A DNA stretch of 64,000 nucleotides from Candidatus Sodalis endolongispinus (lineage in GTDB: Bacteria; Pseudomonadota; Gammaproteobacteria; Enterobacterales; Enterobacteriaceae): positions 124,001 to 188,000 of the forward strand of contig NZ_JAFJYC010000002.1 of the NCBI RefSeq assembly GCF_018777395.1, given 5' to 3'. The notes below the pieces were generated by a model. The model was not told the DNA's origin, made no database searches, and was given only the letters and a program-made list of their open reading frames with translations. Below are positions 47,118-56,120 of this stretch, in pieces. Position numbers and translations under genes: made by a program. Numbering within the stretch: position 1 is the first letter of the stretch; each line of letters opens with the position of its first letter.

Positions 47118-48338
47118 TCAGACATTCCCTTTATTGTCTTTTTCGACCGCATCATAGATACGCTGCATGATATCTGGAAAGGCGGATTGCACGCGGCTCC
47201 AGCTTGGGATGAAAGGCTTATCGTTCGGCCGTTCAATAAACGCATGGCCGGCGTCAAGAATACATTGCATAAACAATTCCACCGCCGCTTCTTCACTGTG
47301 CTGGTCAAAGCTCAAGCCGTTCATGATAGCATCATGATGGTAAAATTCCAATATATCCAATGCGTTACGATAATAGGTCGCTTTTAGTACCCGGAAAGAA
47401 TCACTGGTAAGATTGACGCCCATGGTCGCCAATTTACGATAGAGGGATTGGATAATATCGTTGCTCATCCGTTTCAGCCCCCCTGAACCATCCTCTTCCG
47501 CCAGCGGCTGATGTTTATGATCGTAATTATCGGCGATCTCAACCTGACAAATGTGATTGGGCGAGTAATTGCGGTAGATTTCCGACAGCAGGCCGATCTC
47601 TAGACCCCAATCACCGGGGATTTTCATATCGTGCATTACCAGGGTGCGCATCGCGAATTCGCCAGATAAGGGATAACGGAAACTGTTGAGGTATTCCAGA
47701 TATTCATAATGACCATATACATTTTCCAACGAGCGCAACAACGGCCCCACCAACAAACGCACTACGAGGCCGTTCATTTTGCCATTGGCGACTCGGGCGT
47801 AAAACCCTTTACAAAATTCGTAGCTAAAGCTGGGGTGTACTACCGGGTAAAGTAAACGCGCAAGCATGCCGAGCTCATAGGTAACAATATCGCAGTCGTG
47901 CAGCGCAACCGCCATGGTACGATCCGATGCCAGCGTATAACCCGTACAAAACCAGACATTACGGCCTTTGCCCGGCTCGTTGGGAGAAAGCCCTTCCTTT
48001 TCCAGTTCCGCATCGATAGCTTTTAGCCGTGGTCCATCGTTCCACAGGATACGATGGTGTTGCGGCAGGCGGGAAAAAAACTCGCGGGCGTGGAGGAATT
48101 GATCACGGTCGGCGCGATCAAGACCGATCACTATCTCTTCCAGATAAGGCACGCGCGCCAATTCATCGATAATGTGGGTCAGCGACGGTCCTTCCAGTTC
48201 GGAGAAGAGCGAAGGAAGGATCAGTCCCATCTTTCGTTTACGGGAAAAGCCTATGAGTTCGGCCTCCAATTCTTCCACTTTCCGCCCGGATAGATTATGG
48301 AAATTGGCAATAATTCCGTTTTGGTGAAAATCGCTCAT
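47118..48338 (-). CDS. Glucosyl-3-phosphoglycerate synthase-like glycosyltransferase
   Basis: Inverting-type GT-A glycosyltransferase of 406 aa. KMGLILPSLFSELEGPSLTH and VIGLDRADRDQF form the nucleotide-sugar part, and AVALHDCDIVTYE holds the DxD-type metal site. PGDWGLEIGLLSEIYRNYSP is characteristic of GpgS-like enzymes (GT81), which make glucosyl-3-phosphoglycerate from an NDP-glucose and 3-phosphoglycerate. The phosphatase gene yedP lies 54 bp upstream on the same strand, completing a two-step route to a compatible solute. Glucosyl versus mannosyl specificity is not decided by sequence alone. Confidence 0.8.
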   Translation of the reverse strand: MSDFHQNGIIANFHNLSGRKVEELEAELIGFSRKRKMGLILPSLFSELEGPSLTHIIDELARVPYLEEIVIGLDRADRDQFLHAREFFSRLPQHHRILWNDGPRLKAIDAELEKEGLSPNEPGKGRNVWFCTGYTLASDRTMAVALHDCDIVTYELGMLARLLYPVVHPSFSYEFCKGFYARVANGKMNGLVVRLLVGPLLRSLENVYGHYEYLEYLNSFRYPLSGEFAMRTLVMHDMKIPGDWGLEIGLLSEIYRNYSPNHICQVEIADNYDHKHQPLAEEDGSGGLKRMSNDIIQSLYRKLATMGVNLTSDSFRVLKATYYRNALDILEFYHHDAIMNGLSFDQHSEEAAVELFMQCILDAGHAFIERPNDKPFIPSWSRVQSAFPDIMQRIYDAVEKDNKGNV

Positions 48339-48392
48339 AAAAAACCCCCAATGGCTGTGGTTTTTATTAAATTGTTATGGGTATGACCTTAA

Positions 48393-49205
48393 TCACGCCT
48401 CGGTAATGAAGTGGTCCAGACCTTCCCGCCAACCCTCCGGTCCAAAGGCGTGGGTGCGATAAATTGCCGGGTGCGTTGTGGACAATGCAACCGGCGTTTT
48501 ACTGTAACCGCGGATAATCACGGCAAAATCCACCTCCTCAAGCATAGAACTATCATTTGGACCGTCTCCCAGGCCCAGGGTTTGCCATGCCCTGCCGTCG
48601 TGCTGGTGGTATTGACTGACAAGCCAGCGTACCGCCGCGCCTTTGCCGCTGCCGCGCGACATGACGTGGTAAAATCTGCCGCCCTCGGTGATGGCCAAAT
48701 CCTCGGCCGCCAGCTCGGCGGCGAAAGCGGCGAGTCTGTCATCGGTATCGCGCCAGATGAGAGCTTCCGAGGCTTCGCGGGTTTTGGCCAACTGCGCTTC
48801 TTTCAAGCTAAGACCGGTCCATTCCGCAACTTCGTTTGCGGTCACGTCACCAAAACCAAAGAATTTATAGCCGTGTGCCTCGCGCAGGCGGGTCATTACC
48901 GCACGCAGGCTGATGTAATCTTTACCGGTAAAGTTACCGGCTGATGCCTGTGCGTTTGGCCAGCGTGCGTCCAGCTGTAGAGCCGCGCCATTTTCAGCAA
49001 TGAACGGTGAGCCAATCAGTCCCAGTTGCGCCTGCAGCGCAACGATTTCAACCGTCGTTTTACTCGAACAAATAACAATTGGTATTTCTTTGGCTTTCAA
49101 TTTCGCCAGCCAGGGCGCGGCAGGCTGCCAGCTATAGGTATGGTGATCCAGTAAAGAACCGTCTAAATCGGTAATCACCAATAAGGGGTCAGTTAAGCTC
49201 GGCAT
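48393..49205 (-). CDS. yedP: Mannosyl/glucosyl-3-phosphoglycerate phosphatase YedP (HAD)
   Basis: HAD-superfamily phosphatase that removes phosphate from glycosyl-3-phosphoglycerate. Motif I is LLVITDLDGSLLDHHTYSW. Motif II is IVICSSKT, and motifs III/IV are SRGSGKGAAV and LGLGDGPNDSSMLE with the acidic pair. Length 270 aa, as E. coli YedP (about 271). It precedes the synthase gene and forms the first gene of the pair. The gene order yedP, dsrA, yodD, dsrB, rcsA is that of E. coli. Intact. Confidence 0.9.
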   Translation of the reverse strand: MPSLTDPLLVITDLDGSLLDHHTYSWQPAAPWLAKLKAKEIPIVICSSKTTVEIVALQAQLGLIGSPFIAENGAALQLDARWPNAQASAGNFTGKDYISLRAVMTRLREAHGYKFFGFGDVTANEVAEWTGLSLKEAQLAKTREASEALIWRDTDDRLAAFAAELAAEDLAITEGGRFYHVMSRGSGKGAAVRWLVSQYHQHDGRAWQTLGLGDGPNDSSMLEEVDFAVIIRGYSKTPVALSTTHPAIYRTHAFGPEGWREGLDHFITEA

Positions 49206-49582
49206 GCTGTTCTCCGCCTGTTACAGATCTTGGCGTCCACGCGGTCGCCTCTTCAGCCAATCAGTATATACGATGGCTTATTAATCTATGGGAATAAATG
49301 GTCATTTGAACGGTTGTTGAGCGGACAAATGTTAACCAGAAACTAAAATCGTGTTTATGGTTTATCGGAATGCTCCTAATTGCAGGCCAGATGGAATCAT
49401 CTGCAGGTGAGGCGAACAACGCTGAAGGTTTATTAAAATATTGATAATATACAACGAATTGTGACGTTTTGATGGTTCGCTCCGGCCGCGTTTTTGCTCA
49501 GGGTAACCGGCCTGGAAGTTAAGCAGATACAAAAACAAACGTAACGTTACTTGCCAATTATTAGGAACTGTATAATATGAGG
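49206..49582. other. Spacer between yedP and dsrA
   Basis: AT-rich. Contains the yedP promoter side and, at 49571-49576, the TATAAT of dsrA. No protein coding. Confidence 0.5.
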
Positions 49583-49677
49583 AAGGTAATATGATTTCCT
49601 AGTGTAACGAACTTTGAAATTCATCCCGCCAAGGCGGTATGTATGCTTCCCCGGTCTGTTTGACCGGGGATTTTTTT
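49583..49677 (+). ncRNA. dsrA: DsrA small RNA
   Basis: About 95-nt RNA. TATAAT at 49571-49576 sets the start. It contains GATTTCCTAGTGTAACGAA, the rpoS-pairing segment of E. coli DsrA (one difference), then a TTCATCCCG element also present there. It ends in a terminator with TCCCCGGTC/GACCGGGGA arms and seven T. Position between yedP and yodD equals E. coli. It would activate rpoS translation and repress hns with Hfq. The middle stem-loop is diverged and longer than in E. coli. Confidence 0.8.
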
Positions 49678-49694
49678 ATATTCACACCCTGCGA

Positions 49695-49928
49695 TCAATT
49701 ATTGACTTCATTGACGGTAAAATCGCGAATATCCAGTGCAAATGCCTCCGCCAGCTCGCCGAATGTGGTGTATTGCCGCCACTGCACGGTCACCATGTGC
49801 GCCTCTTTATTATCCGCGTGCTCTTGCACCGTCTCGCCGGTAATGTCGGCGACGGCATTTAGCAACGACGCTACGTCGATGCTTATCTCACGTTTCATGT
49901 GTTTGTTATATTCTTTGGCGGAAGCCAT
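49695..49928 (-). CDS. yodD: DUF2525 family protein YodD
   Basis: 77-aa acidic cytoplasmic protein. MASAKEYNKHMKREISIDVA and FGELAEAFALDIRDFTVNEV align with E. coli YodD, a stress-responsive protein of unknown function. GGGGGGA box 5 bp upstream of the ATG. Convergent with dsrA. Intact. Confidence 0.85.
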   Translation of the reverse strand: MASAKEYNKHMKREISIDVASLLNAVADITGETVQEHADNKEAHMVTVQWRQYTTFGELAEAFALDIRDFTVNEVNN

Positions 49929-50190
49929 AGCAGTCCCCCCATAGAGAGTACGAAAAAGACCCTATCAGTATAGCGGAGATTACCGCGGCCCGCGCAACGG
50001 CGCGTCCGCACCGTATGCGACGAGCAGCTACCGACGGCAGAAAGAAAGCAGGAGGAGCAGCCTTTCGGGGCACTCAGATCGTGAACGCAATGCCGGCCGA
50101 CACTGTGTGCATCCTTTATCACAATCTTGCTGGCGGCTGAGGGAAGAGTGCATTTATACTACCCCTAAGTGTGTCGTAATGAGGATAAAC

Positions 50191-50397
50191 ATGAAATTGC
50201 ATGATCGGGTAACAGTCAAAACGGACGGTGGGCCACGTCGGGAAGGCACTATTCTGGCGGTGGAAGAGTTTAGCGAGAGGGTCATGTATCTGGTTTCGCT
50301 TGATGATTATCCTACCGGCATTCGGTTTTTCAATGAGGTAAGTTCACCCGATGGGATTTTTGTCGAACCACATGCGGGCGAAACGCAAACAAAATAG
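50191..50397 (+). CDS. dsrB: DsrB family protein
   Basis: 68-aa protein. [20 protein letters not shown] and [19 protein letters not shown] match E. coli DsrB, which is linked to RpoS regulation. GAGG lies 6 bp before the ATG at 50191, so the upstream in-frame ATGs are not used. It has a few extra residues at the C-terminus compared with E. coli (62 aa). Followed by the triplicated 50-bp hairpin repeat. Intact. Confidence 0.88.
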   Translation: MKLHDRVTVKTDGGPRREGTILAVEEFSERVMYLVSLDDYPTGIRFFNEVSSPDGIFVEPHAGETQTK

Positions 50398-50403
50398 TCC
50401 TCT

Positions 50404-50552
50404 GTGCCTGCCAGGATAAAACAGCGCCGCCGGCAGGAACACCGACATTATATGTGCCTGCCAGGATAAAACAGCGCCGCCGGCAGGAACACCGACATTA
50501 TATGTGCCTGCCAGGATAAAACAGCGCCGCTGGCAGGAACACCGCCATTATT
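50404..50552. repeat. Three tandem copies of a 50-bp hairpin unit
   Basis: Units start GTGCCTGCCAGGATAAAACA at 50404, 50454 and 50504. The first two are identical and the third has a few changes. Each holds CCTGCC and GGCAGG arms that can fold into a hairpin, so the array may act as repeated terminators for dsrB. Confidence 0.95.
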
Positions 50553-50593
50553 GTCGCGGTGCCGTGCCGGCGAAAGTAACCTAAGCTGCCTTT

Positions 50594-51226
50594 TTAGCGC
50601 GCGTTGACAAAAATGCCAGAGGTGACGGTTTCGGTCAAACGGACGACATGATAAATCACCTGCTTATTATGGGTCTTAATTTTGCGTTTGATGTTGCATT
50701 TATGCGATGAAACCGTCTTGGCTTTAATCTGCATACTGTCAGATATCTGGATCGTATCTTGACCTGACATCCACATCCGCAACATATGCGATTCGGTCTG
50801 GCTCAGGCGGACAGGGTTGATGTCCAGGCCCGTTAAATGCGCGTGCTCAGTCACGCGGTTTTTACAGCATCCCGCGATGAGTGAATTGAGCGTGGCGGGC
50901 TTAATCGATTTTGAAGTTATGATGAGATTTTTGCGCACAAACAGGTAGTCTTCAAAATGGATATTGGTCATCGCCATAAAAATGAAAAAAAGCGTTTCAG
51001 GATGAGCCGTAATAACGCGCTTAATTCTACCTGTAGCATCAGGTTCATTTATAAAGCATTCTTCATTGATAAACACGACTGCCGGCTTAAGTTTATCGCA
51101 TCGCGCCTGAAGTTGTGCAATGTCATTTACCGTATTGATATTTCGACGCTTTACCCCTGTGTCGGTCAAAAAACCAGTCAACCCTAGTCGGGTATAACTG
51201 CATGAGTCCATAATAATCGTTGCCAT
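50594..51226 (-). CDS. rcsA: Capsule and Rcs regulator RcsA
   Basis: Auxiliary LuxR-type activator that joins RcsB to control colanic acid and related surface genes. [20 protein letters not shown] and the C-terminal HTH ([40 protein letters not shown]) match E. coli RcsA. Length 210 aa against 207. In E. coli it is H-NS-silenced, DsrA-relieved and Lon-degraded, and the same partners (hns, dsrA) occur in this window. Intact. Confidence 0.95.
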   Translation of the reverse strand: MATIIMDSCSYTRLGLTGFLTDTGVKRRNINTVNDIAQLQARCDKLKPAVVFINEECFINEPDATGRIKRVITAHPETLFFIFMAMTNIHFEDYLFVRKNLIITSKSIKPATLNSLIAGCCKNRVTEHAHLTGLDINPVRLSQTESHMLRMWMSGQDTIQISDSMQIKAKTVSSHKCNIKRKIKTHNKQVIYHVVRLTETVTSGIFVNAR

Positions 51227-52370
51227 AGCGTACCCTCACCCACCTGATTCGTTTATCCGTTTTACTCAACAATAAAATGCTCAAAAGCCTCACAACACTT
51301 CTGTACTTTTGATTATTTTTTTGTAGCCATAGCAAATGTTTTAACCACAATGTGTGATCTTAATCAACGATATTTTTTTCAGACAACTCTTAAGGTGTCT
51401 TATCAAATACCATTTCTTAACAAATCGGCAAAGCGCCAATGCCGCCAGCAGCGAGGGGAACGCCCGGATTTTGCTGCGCCGGCACGGGGAAGAAACTCGC
51501 CCAACCTTTGAGGTAACCAGTTATTAGCCTGTTGATTATTTTAATTATAAATCATATTTTGCTAATTATACATAAGAAAAATTCATTAATTTTTGCAGGC
51601 GTTTTTTGACCTCACTGTAAGCATGGAAATGATTTGTAACGTTTTTGCAGTAAAGTTTTTTAGATATTTATCAGCTAATTATGTTGAAACAGGTTAAAAG
51701 ATTACCCGTTGCACTCCGCTTTTGCCGATTTTTTGTGCTAGCGGTACCTTCGCCCGTAGAGAATTGTAAATCCTCTGCCGGCCACGGCAGATTTGTGGCT
51801 TAAGATTAATTGACTTGACCTGGAGCACGAATGCGTCGCATTACCGTGTTAGAGCGTATGAAAAACGGTAGCCTTGGCTGCAGGCATGCTGCCCTGATTG
51901 GCCATAAGGGCTGCTGTCGGCCTGGGGGGCTGTTTTAGCGCCTTTCGCTTTCAGGCTAAATTTCGGCGACTGCAGGATAAAATTGTGATCCGTCAGTTGT
52001 TTTTATGTTAAGAATAAACGGGTGTACGCTGGATAAGGTCCCTGGCGCGGTTATGACAGAGTGGGTTTTCCTGACTATACTCATTATGCTATCACCGCCG
52101 CAGCCCTGACTCAGGCGGTTCCAGAACCAAGCGACAGACGACCTATTGTTTCGCGTGTCGAAGGTACCGGAACAATGAAAGCCGGGTGCCGGCAAAGCAC
52201 ATCTTAAGGAGCATGACCAAAACCAGGATCCACTTCATATTCTTGCACTCCTAAGAAATCCGCTTTCACGATGGTATGTCAGGGCAGCCCGACGTAGGCA
52301 TAGCAATGAAATTTTGGACGATGCGCCACCAAGAGCGCGCGTGAGCGGGACATAATGAGGATAAAAAGGT
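51227..52370. other. 1.1 kb without recognisable genes
   Basis: The AT-rich rcsA upstream region (51230-51700) is probably regulatory. The rest contains short frames without family resemblance and the promoter of otsB. Confidence 0.5.
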
Positions 52371-53193
52371 ATGACACCAAGTGATTCAATACCCCCGATA
52401 ATGTTAGCGGATACCGCCTGGTTTTTTGACGTGGATGGAACGCTCGCCGGCATTGAAACACGGCCTGAATGGGTCACTATACCTGCAGATATCAAACAGG
52501 CGTTATGTGAACTTTCCACCGCTGCTGACGGTGCCCTGGCGCTGTTGTCAGGCAGGCCGGTCGCGGAGCTGGATACCCTGAGCGCGCCGCTGCACGGGCC
52601 TGCTGCTGGGGTTCATGGTGCGGCGCGACGCCCGCGGCGATTTACATCGCGTGACATTGCCAGCGCCACTCGCAACCGCATTAGCGCAGGAGCTTAAACA
52701 GGCTGTCGCCGCGTTTGACGGATGCCACCTCGAAGAGAAAGGGTTGGCGTTCGCGCTGCACTATCGCCAGGGGCAACAACACCAGGAGAGATTACTGGCG
52801 CTGGCGCAGGATGTAGTAAAACGATATCCCGAACTGGTGTTACAGACCGGTAAATGTGTGGTGGAGCTTAAGCCCGTCGGCGTGGATAAAGGCGCGGCGA
52901 TAGCGGCATTTATGCTGGAAACGCCCTTTGCCGGACGCACGCCGTTGTTCATTGGTGACGATCTCACCGATGAAGCCGGCTTTGAGCAAGTTAATGCGTT
53001 ACAGGGAATTACAATTAAAGTCGGACCCGGTAGTACGGTTGCCCGTTATCATCTGGACGATGTGAACCAGGTACACCAATGGCTCCTGACATTGGCAAAA
53101 CAACAAAAAATCAATTTATTAAAACCAAAAACTCGGTTGGGGAGGGTTTATGAGTCGCCTAGTGGTAGTATCAAATCGAATAGCGGCTATTGA
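52371..53193 (+). pseudogene. otsB: Trehalose-6-phosphate phosphatase OtsB, frameshifted
   Basis: HAD phosphatase releasing trehalose. Motif I WFFDVDGTLAGIETRPEWV and GALALLSGRPVAELDTLSAP are in the first frame. The second frame starts inside AGVHGA-RRD (near 52615) and carries FALHYRQGQQHQERLLA, GKCVVELKPVGVDKGAAIAA and LFIGDDLTDEAGFEQVN. A one-base indel at the GCGGCG run explains the split. It overlaps otsA by 44 bp, the usual otsBA coupling. Confidence 0.9.
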
Positions 53194-54514
53194 AGGTAAG
53201 AAGGAAAGCGCCGGTGGTTTGGCCGTCGGCATTATGGATTCTCTTAAAGATCAGGGCGGGTTATGGTTTGTCTGGAATGGCAAAATAAGCTAAGAAGATG
53301 AGCCACTTGAAAAAAACCAGCAAGATAACATTACCTTTGCCGCATTTAGTTTGAAGCAAAGCGAGTATGATCAATATTATCTCAATTTTTCTAACACCGT
53401 TATCTGGCCCGCTTTTCATTACCGCCTGGATTTAGTGCAATATCAGCGTGAAGATTATGATGGCTATTGCCGGGTCAATGAAATGCTGGCGGAGCGTCTC
53501 AAGCCGCTGGTAAATGACGATGATATTCTCTGGATACATTATTATCATTTATTGCCCTTTGCCGCCGATTGCCGCAAATTGGGCATGAAAAACCGTATCG
53601 GTTTCTTCCTGCATATTCCCTTTCCCACCTCCGAGATCTTCAATGCGTTGCCCCCGCGTAAAGAGCTGTTAGAAAAGCTGTGCGAATATGATCTATTGGG
53701 CTTTCAGGCGGAAAGCGATCGTCAGGCGTTCATTGAAAACCTGGCGTTGGTCACAACAGTCGAAGATCTGGATGATGATCGTATTAAGGCCTACAACAAG
53801 CCGGTAACGGCGCGGGTCTACCCCATCGGCGTCGAGCCGGAAAGTATCCGCGAACTGGCGGAAGGCCCGTTACCCCCCAAACTGGCCCATTTGCGCGATA
53901 AGATGAACGGTCAGCTGATTATCAGCGTTGACAGGCTTGATTATTCCAAGGGGTTAACGGAGCGCTTTCAGGCCTACGAGACGCTACTGGAGAACTACCC
54001 ACAGCACCGGGGTAAAATCCGTTATTTCCAGATTGCACCGACGTCGCGCGGCGATGTGCAGGCGTATCAGGATATCCGCCACGAGCTGGAGACCGAAGCC
54101 GGACGTATTAATGGCCACTTTTCTACCTTGGAATGGACGCCGCTGTTTTACCTCAATCAACATCATGAACGCAGTCTGCTGATGAAAATCTTCCGCCATT
54201 GTGAGGTGGGGCTGGTGACGCCGCTGCGCGACGGTATGAATTTGGTCGCCAAGGAGTATGTCGCTTCTCAAAACCCCAATGATCCCGGCGTGCTGATCTT
54301 ATCGCGTTTTGCCGGCGCGGCCAATGAACTGACCTCGGCGCTGCTGGTCAATCCTTACGATCGCGACGGGGTTGCCGCTGCGCTGGATAAGGCGCTCAGT
54401 ATGCCGCTCAGCGAGCGTAAAGTGCGTTACCAGGAAATGATCGCGGTCATCAAGAAAAACGATATCTTGCATTGGCGTCAGTCATTCCTGACCGATTTAA
54501 AAAATCCCTTCTAA
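53150..54514 (+). pseudogene. otsA: Trehalose-6-phosphate synthase OtsA, nonsense plus active-site loss
   Basis: GT20 enzyme making trehalose-6-phosphate from UDP-glucose and glucose-6-phosphate. MSRLVVVSNRIAAIEGKKES starts at 53150 after a GGAGGG box. TAA at 53291-53293 (WNGKIS-stop-EDEPL) interrupts codon 48. Downstream text is E. coli-like (FFLHIPFPTSEIFNALPP, SVDRLDYSKGLTERF, TPLRDGMNLVAKEYVA). WIHDYHLLPF reads WIHYYHLLPF here, so the catalytic Asp (codon about 131) is Tyr (GAT to TAT). The C-terminus is also some 15 residues short. Two independent hits show old loss. Confidence 0.92.
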
Positions 54515-54626
54515 AGCTGAGGTTGCCGGCAAGACCATCTCCAACGCCACGCGATAATCATCAACCTCATCCTGGTTTAGGTCAGGATGAGGCTTCTCGG
54601 GGGGAGGGGCCACTGGGGCGGTCACT

Positions 54627-54806
54627 GCGCTATCGACCCTGGTGTTATCGCTGCTACATCACGGCGCTTTCGATCCTAGGTGTTCACTGCCACGCCACGG
54701 CGCTATCGTTCCTGCGTTATCGTTGTCACGCCACGGCACCATTGACCCCTAAGTAATCGCTGCAACACCGCTGTGCTATCGGCCTCGGCGTTATCGCCGT
54801 CAGCCC
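54627..54806. repeat. Degenerate tandem repeat, five copies of 36 bp
   Basis: Units start at 54627, 54663, 54699, 54735 and 54771. Common core GGCGCTATCG...CCT...GTTATCGCTG...CAC, with phase kept at exactly 36 bp despite substitutions. 36 is a multiple of three, but the unit carries stops in most frames. Confidence 0.75.
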
Positions 54807-54933
54807 TGTCTGGAAAGGAAATGATTTCGTGGCTAGTCGCCTAGGGCAAGCGACGGCCAAAACGCTGGTTGAAAAGAGCGTCTGGTCAAAGGTTGAAGTC
54901 GAGAAAAGGTGACGTTGTCACTGAGGGTGATTT

Positions 54934-54966
54934 AAAAAAAACCGGCAGCGCGCAGGCGTGCCGGTT
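54934..54966 (-). terminator. Terminator of the CsbD-family gene
   Basis: AACCGGCA and TGCCGGTT arms, eight T on the minus strand, 20 bp after the stop codon. Confidence 0.85.
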
Positions 54967-54986
54967 ATGCTCACCGGGAGATAAAT

Positions 54987-55238
54987 TTAGCGGCGGGAGC
55001 CGAGAATTTTGGCAAGCAAGAAACCAATGCCGCCGGCGATGAGTAATGCCGGGACCGGATCTTTGCTGGTTTTATCTTTAACGCTGTCCACATAGTCGTT
55101 AAAAGTGTAGGAGGCTTGTGCGGCTTTTTGCCGGATTTTCCCTTCAAAGGTGAGAGAATCATCGTCCGTTGCTTTGCCAAACGCTTCCTGGCCTTTCCCC
55201 GCGAATTCTTCAACTTTATCTTTGGCTTTATCGTACAT
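54987..55238 (-). CDS. CsbD-like small protein with C-terminal membrane segment
   Basis: 83 aa. MYDKAKDKVEEFAGKGQEAF, GKATDDDSLTFEGKIRQKA is the amphipathic CsbD-like domain, and PALLIAGGIGFLLAKILGSR is a C-terminal membrane anchor with a basic tail, as in ElaB/YqjD-type ribosome- or membrane-associated stress proteins. ATG at 55238 chosen for family length. The upstream open frame is not conserved. Likely RpoS-type stress expression by analogy only. Confidence 0.75.
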   Translation of the reverse strand: MYDKAKDKVEEFAGKGQEAFGKATDDDSLTFEGKIRQKAAQASYTFNDYVDSVKDKTSKDPVPALLIAGGIGFLLAKILGSRR

Positions 55239-55348
55239 AGTTCTCGTACTTTGCAAGTGGAAACCCTTTAAATATAGACCAAATAGGCGCGTTTGCAGGG
55301 ACAGGGGACAAATCGCTCGGCAAGACGGCCTCCTAACCCGTTGCGCCA

Positions 55349-55984
55349 TTACCGCTTGCGGCGGTAGATGCGATGCTCAACCATGGTACCGATGACCCGG
55401 ATGGGGATGTTGTCCGATCGCATAACGGGGTAATCAGTGTTAAGCGGCACCAGTTCAAACACCTGCTCGCCTCGGTCATCAAACGACACCGGTCGGTATT
55501 TCTTGAACGTGGCTTCGTGATCGCCGTTTTTCGCCACCACGAATTCCCCCGGCTGTGGCTCAATATCAGGGTCGATTATCACCACATCGCCGGTATGAAA
55601 AGACGGTGCCATGGAATCGCCCTCGATTTTAAGGGCAAACGCCTCGCGCGACCAATTCATGTCGGTCAGTAAATACTCGAAATCATCGTCATCGCCGTTA
55701 ATGGGCGCTTTCTCGGCGAATGCGCCCGCCTGCACGACATTAATAAGCGGGATTTTACGGCTACCCACTTCCGCGTGGCTCAGCAGGGTGGGGCCACCAT
55801 TCATTAACCAGTCGGGACTACACTGCAGGGCGCTGGCGATACCGACGATATTACGCGGTTTGCTGGTTTTGCCCTCCTCAATACTCACCCAGGATTGCTG
55901 GCGGATGCCGGCGAGGGCAGCGGCCTTCACTTGCGTAAGACCCAGACGGCGCCGGCGTTTTTTGACTCGTTCAGCTAATGTCAT
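55349..55984 (-). CDS. Phage-type repressor (XRE HTH plus S24 LexA-like peptidase)
   Basis: 211-aa self-cleaving repressor. The N-terminal HTH is RLGLTQVKAAALAGIRQQSW. The cleavage site Ala-Gly is in VVQAGAFAEKAP (about residue 85), the catalytic Ser in EGDSMAPSF, and the catalytic Lys in VVAKNGDHEATFKKY. All elements needed for RecA-stimulated autocleavage are present. It is divergent from the ATPase gene at 56121, with a perfect palindrome between them. No other phage genes are adjacent. Intact. Confidence 0.9.
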   Translation of the reverse strand: MTLAERVKKRRRRLGLTQVKAAALAGIRQQSWVSIEEGKTSKPRNIVGIASALQCSPDWLMNGGPTLLSHAEVGSRKIPLINVVQAGAFAEKAPINGDDDDFEYLLTDMNWSREAFALKIEGDSMAPSFHTGDVVIIDPDIEPQPGEFVVAKNGDHEATFKKYRPVSFDDRGEQVFELVPLNTDYPVMRSDNIPIRVIGTMVEHRIYRRKR

Positions 55985-56014
55985 TATTCTACTCCTCAGG
56001 ATATGATACCGTCA

Positions 56015-56027
56015 AAACTGTATTTTA
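56015..56027. promoter_or_regulatory. Half-site for the S24 repressor
   Basis: AAACTGTATTTTA repeats the arm of the perfect palindrome at 56047 and lies 30 bp from the repressor start, so autoregulation is plausible. Confidence 0.4.
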
Positions 56028-56046
56028 CAACCCCGTTAAGCGGGGT

Positions 56047-56072
56047 TTTAATACAGATTAAACTGTATTAAA
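56047..56072. promoter_or_regulatory. Perfect 26-bp palindromic operator
   Basis: TTTAATACAG and CTGTATTAAA arms around ATTAAA, between the divergent repressor and ATPase genes. Shape and position fit the operator of the S24 repressor. Confidence 0.7.
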
Positions 56073-56120
56073 TTGGCGAAATCGGTGATTCATGTTTTTT
56101 AGGGTCCTTGGGGGGCGGGC

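Larger units (their letters stand above)
54515..54986. other. Intergenic region after otsA
   Basis: Holds the 36-bp repeat array and the CsbD-gene terminator. No gene. Confidence 0.5.

Noticed and set aside
49206..49694. Protein-coding ORFs in the yedP-yodD gap
   Set aside because: Short frames there overlap the dsrA promoter and RNA. The RNA explains the conserved text better.
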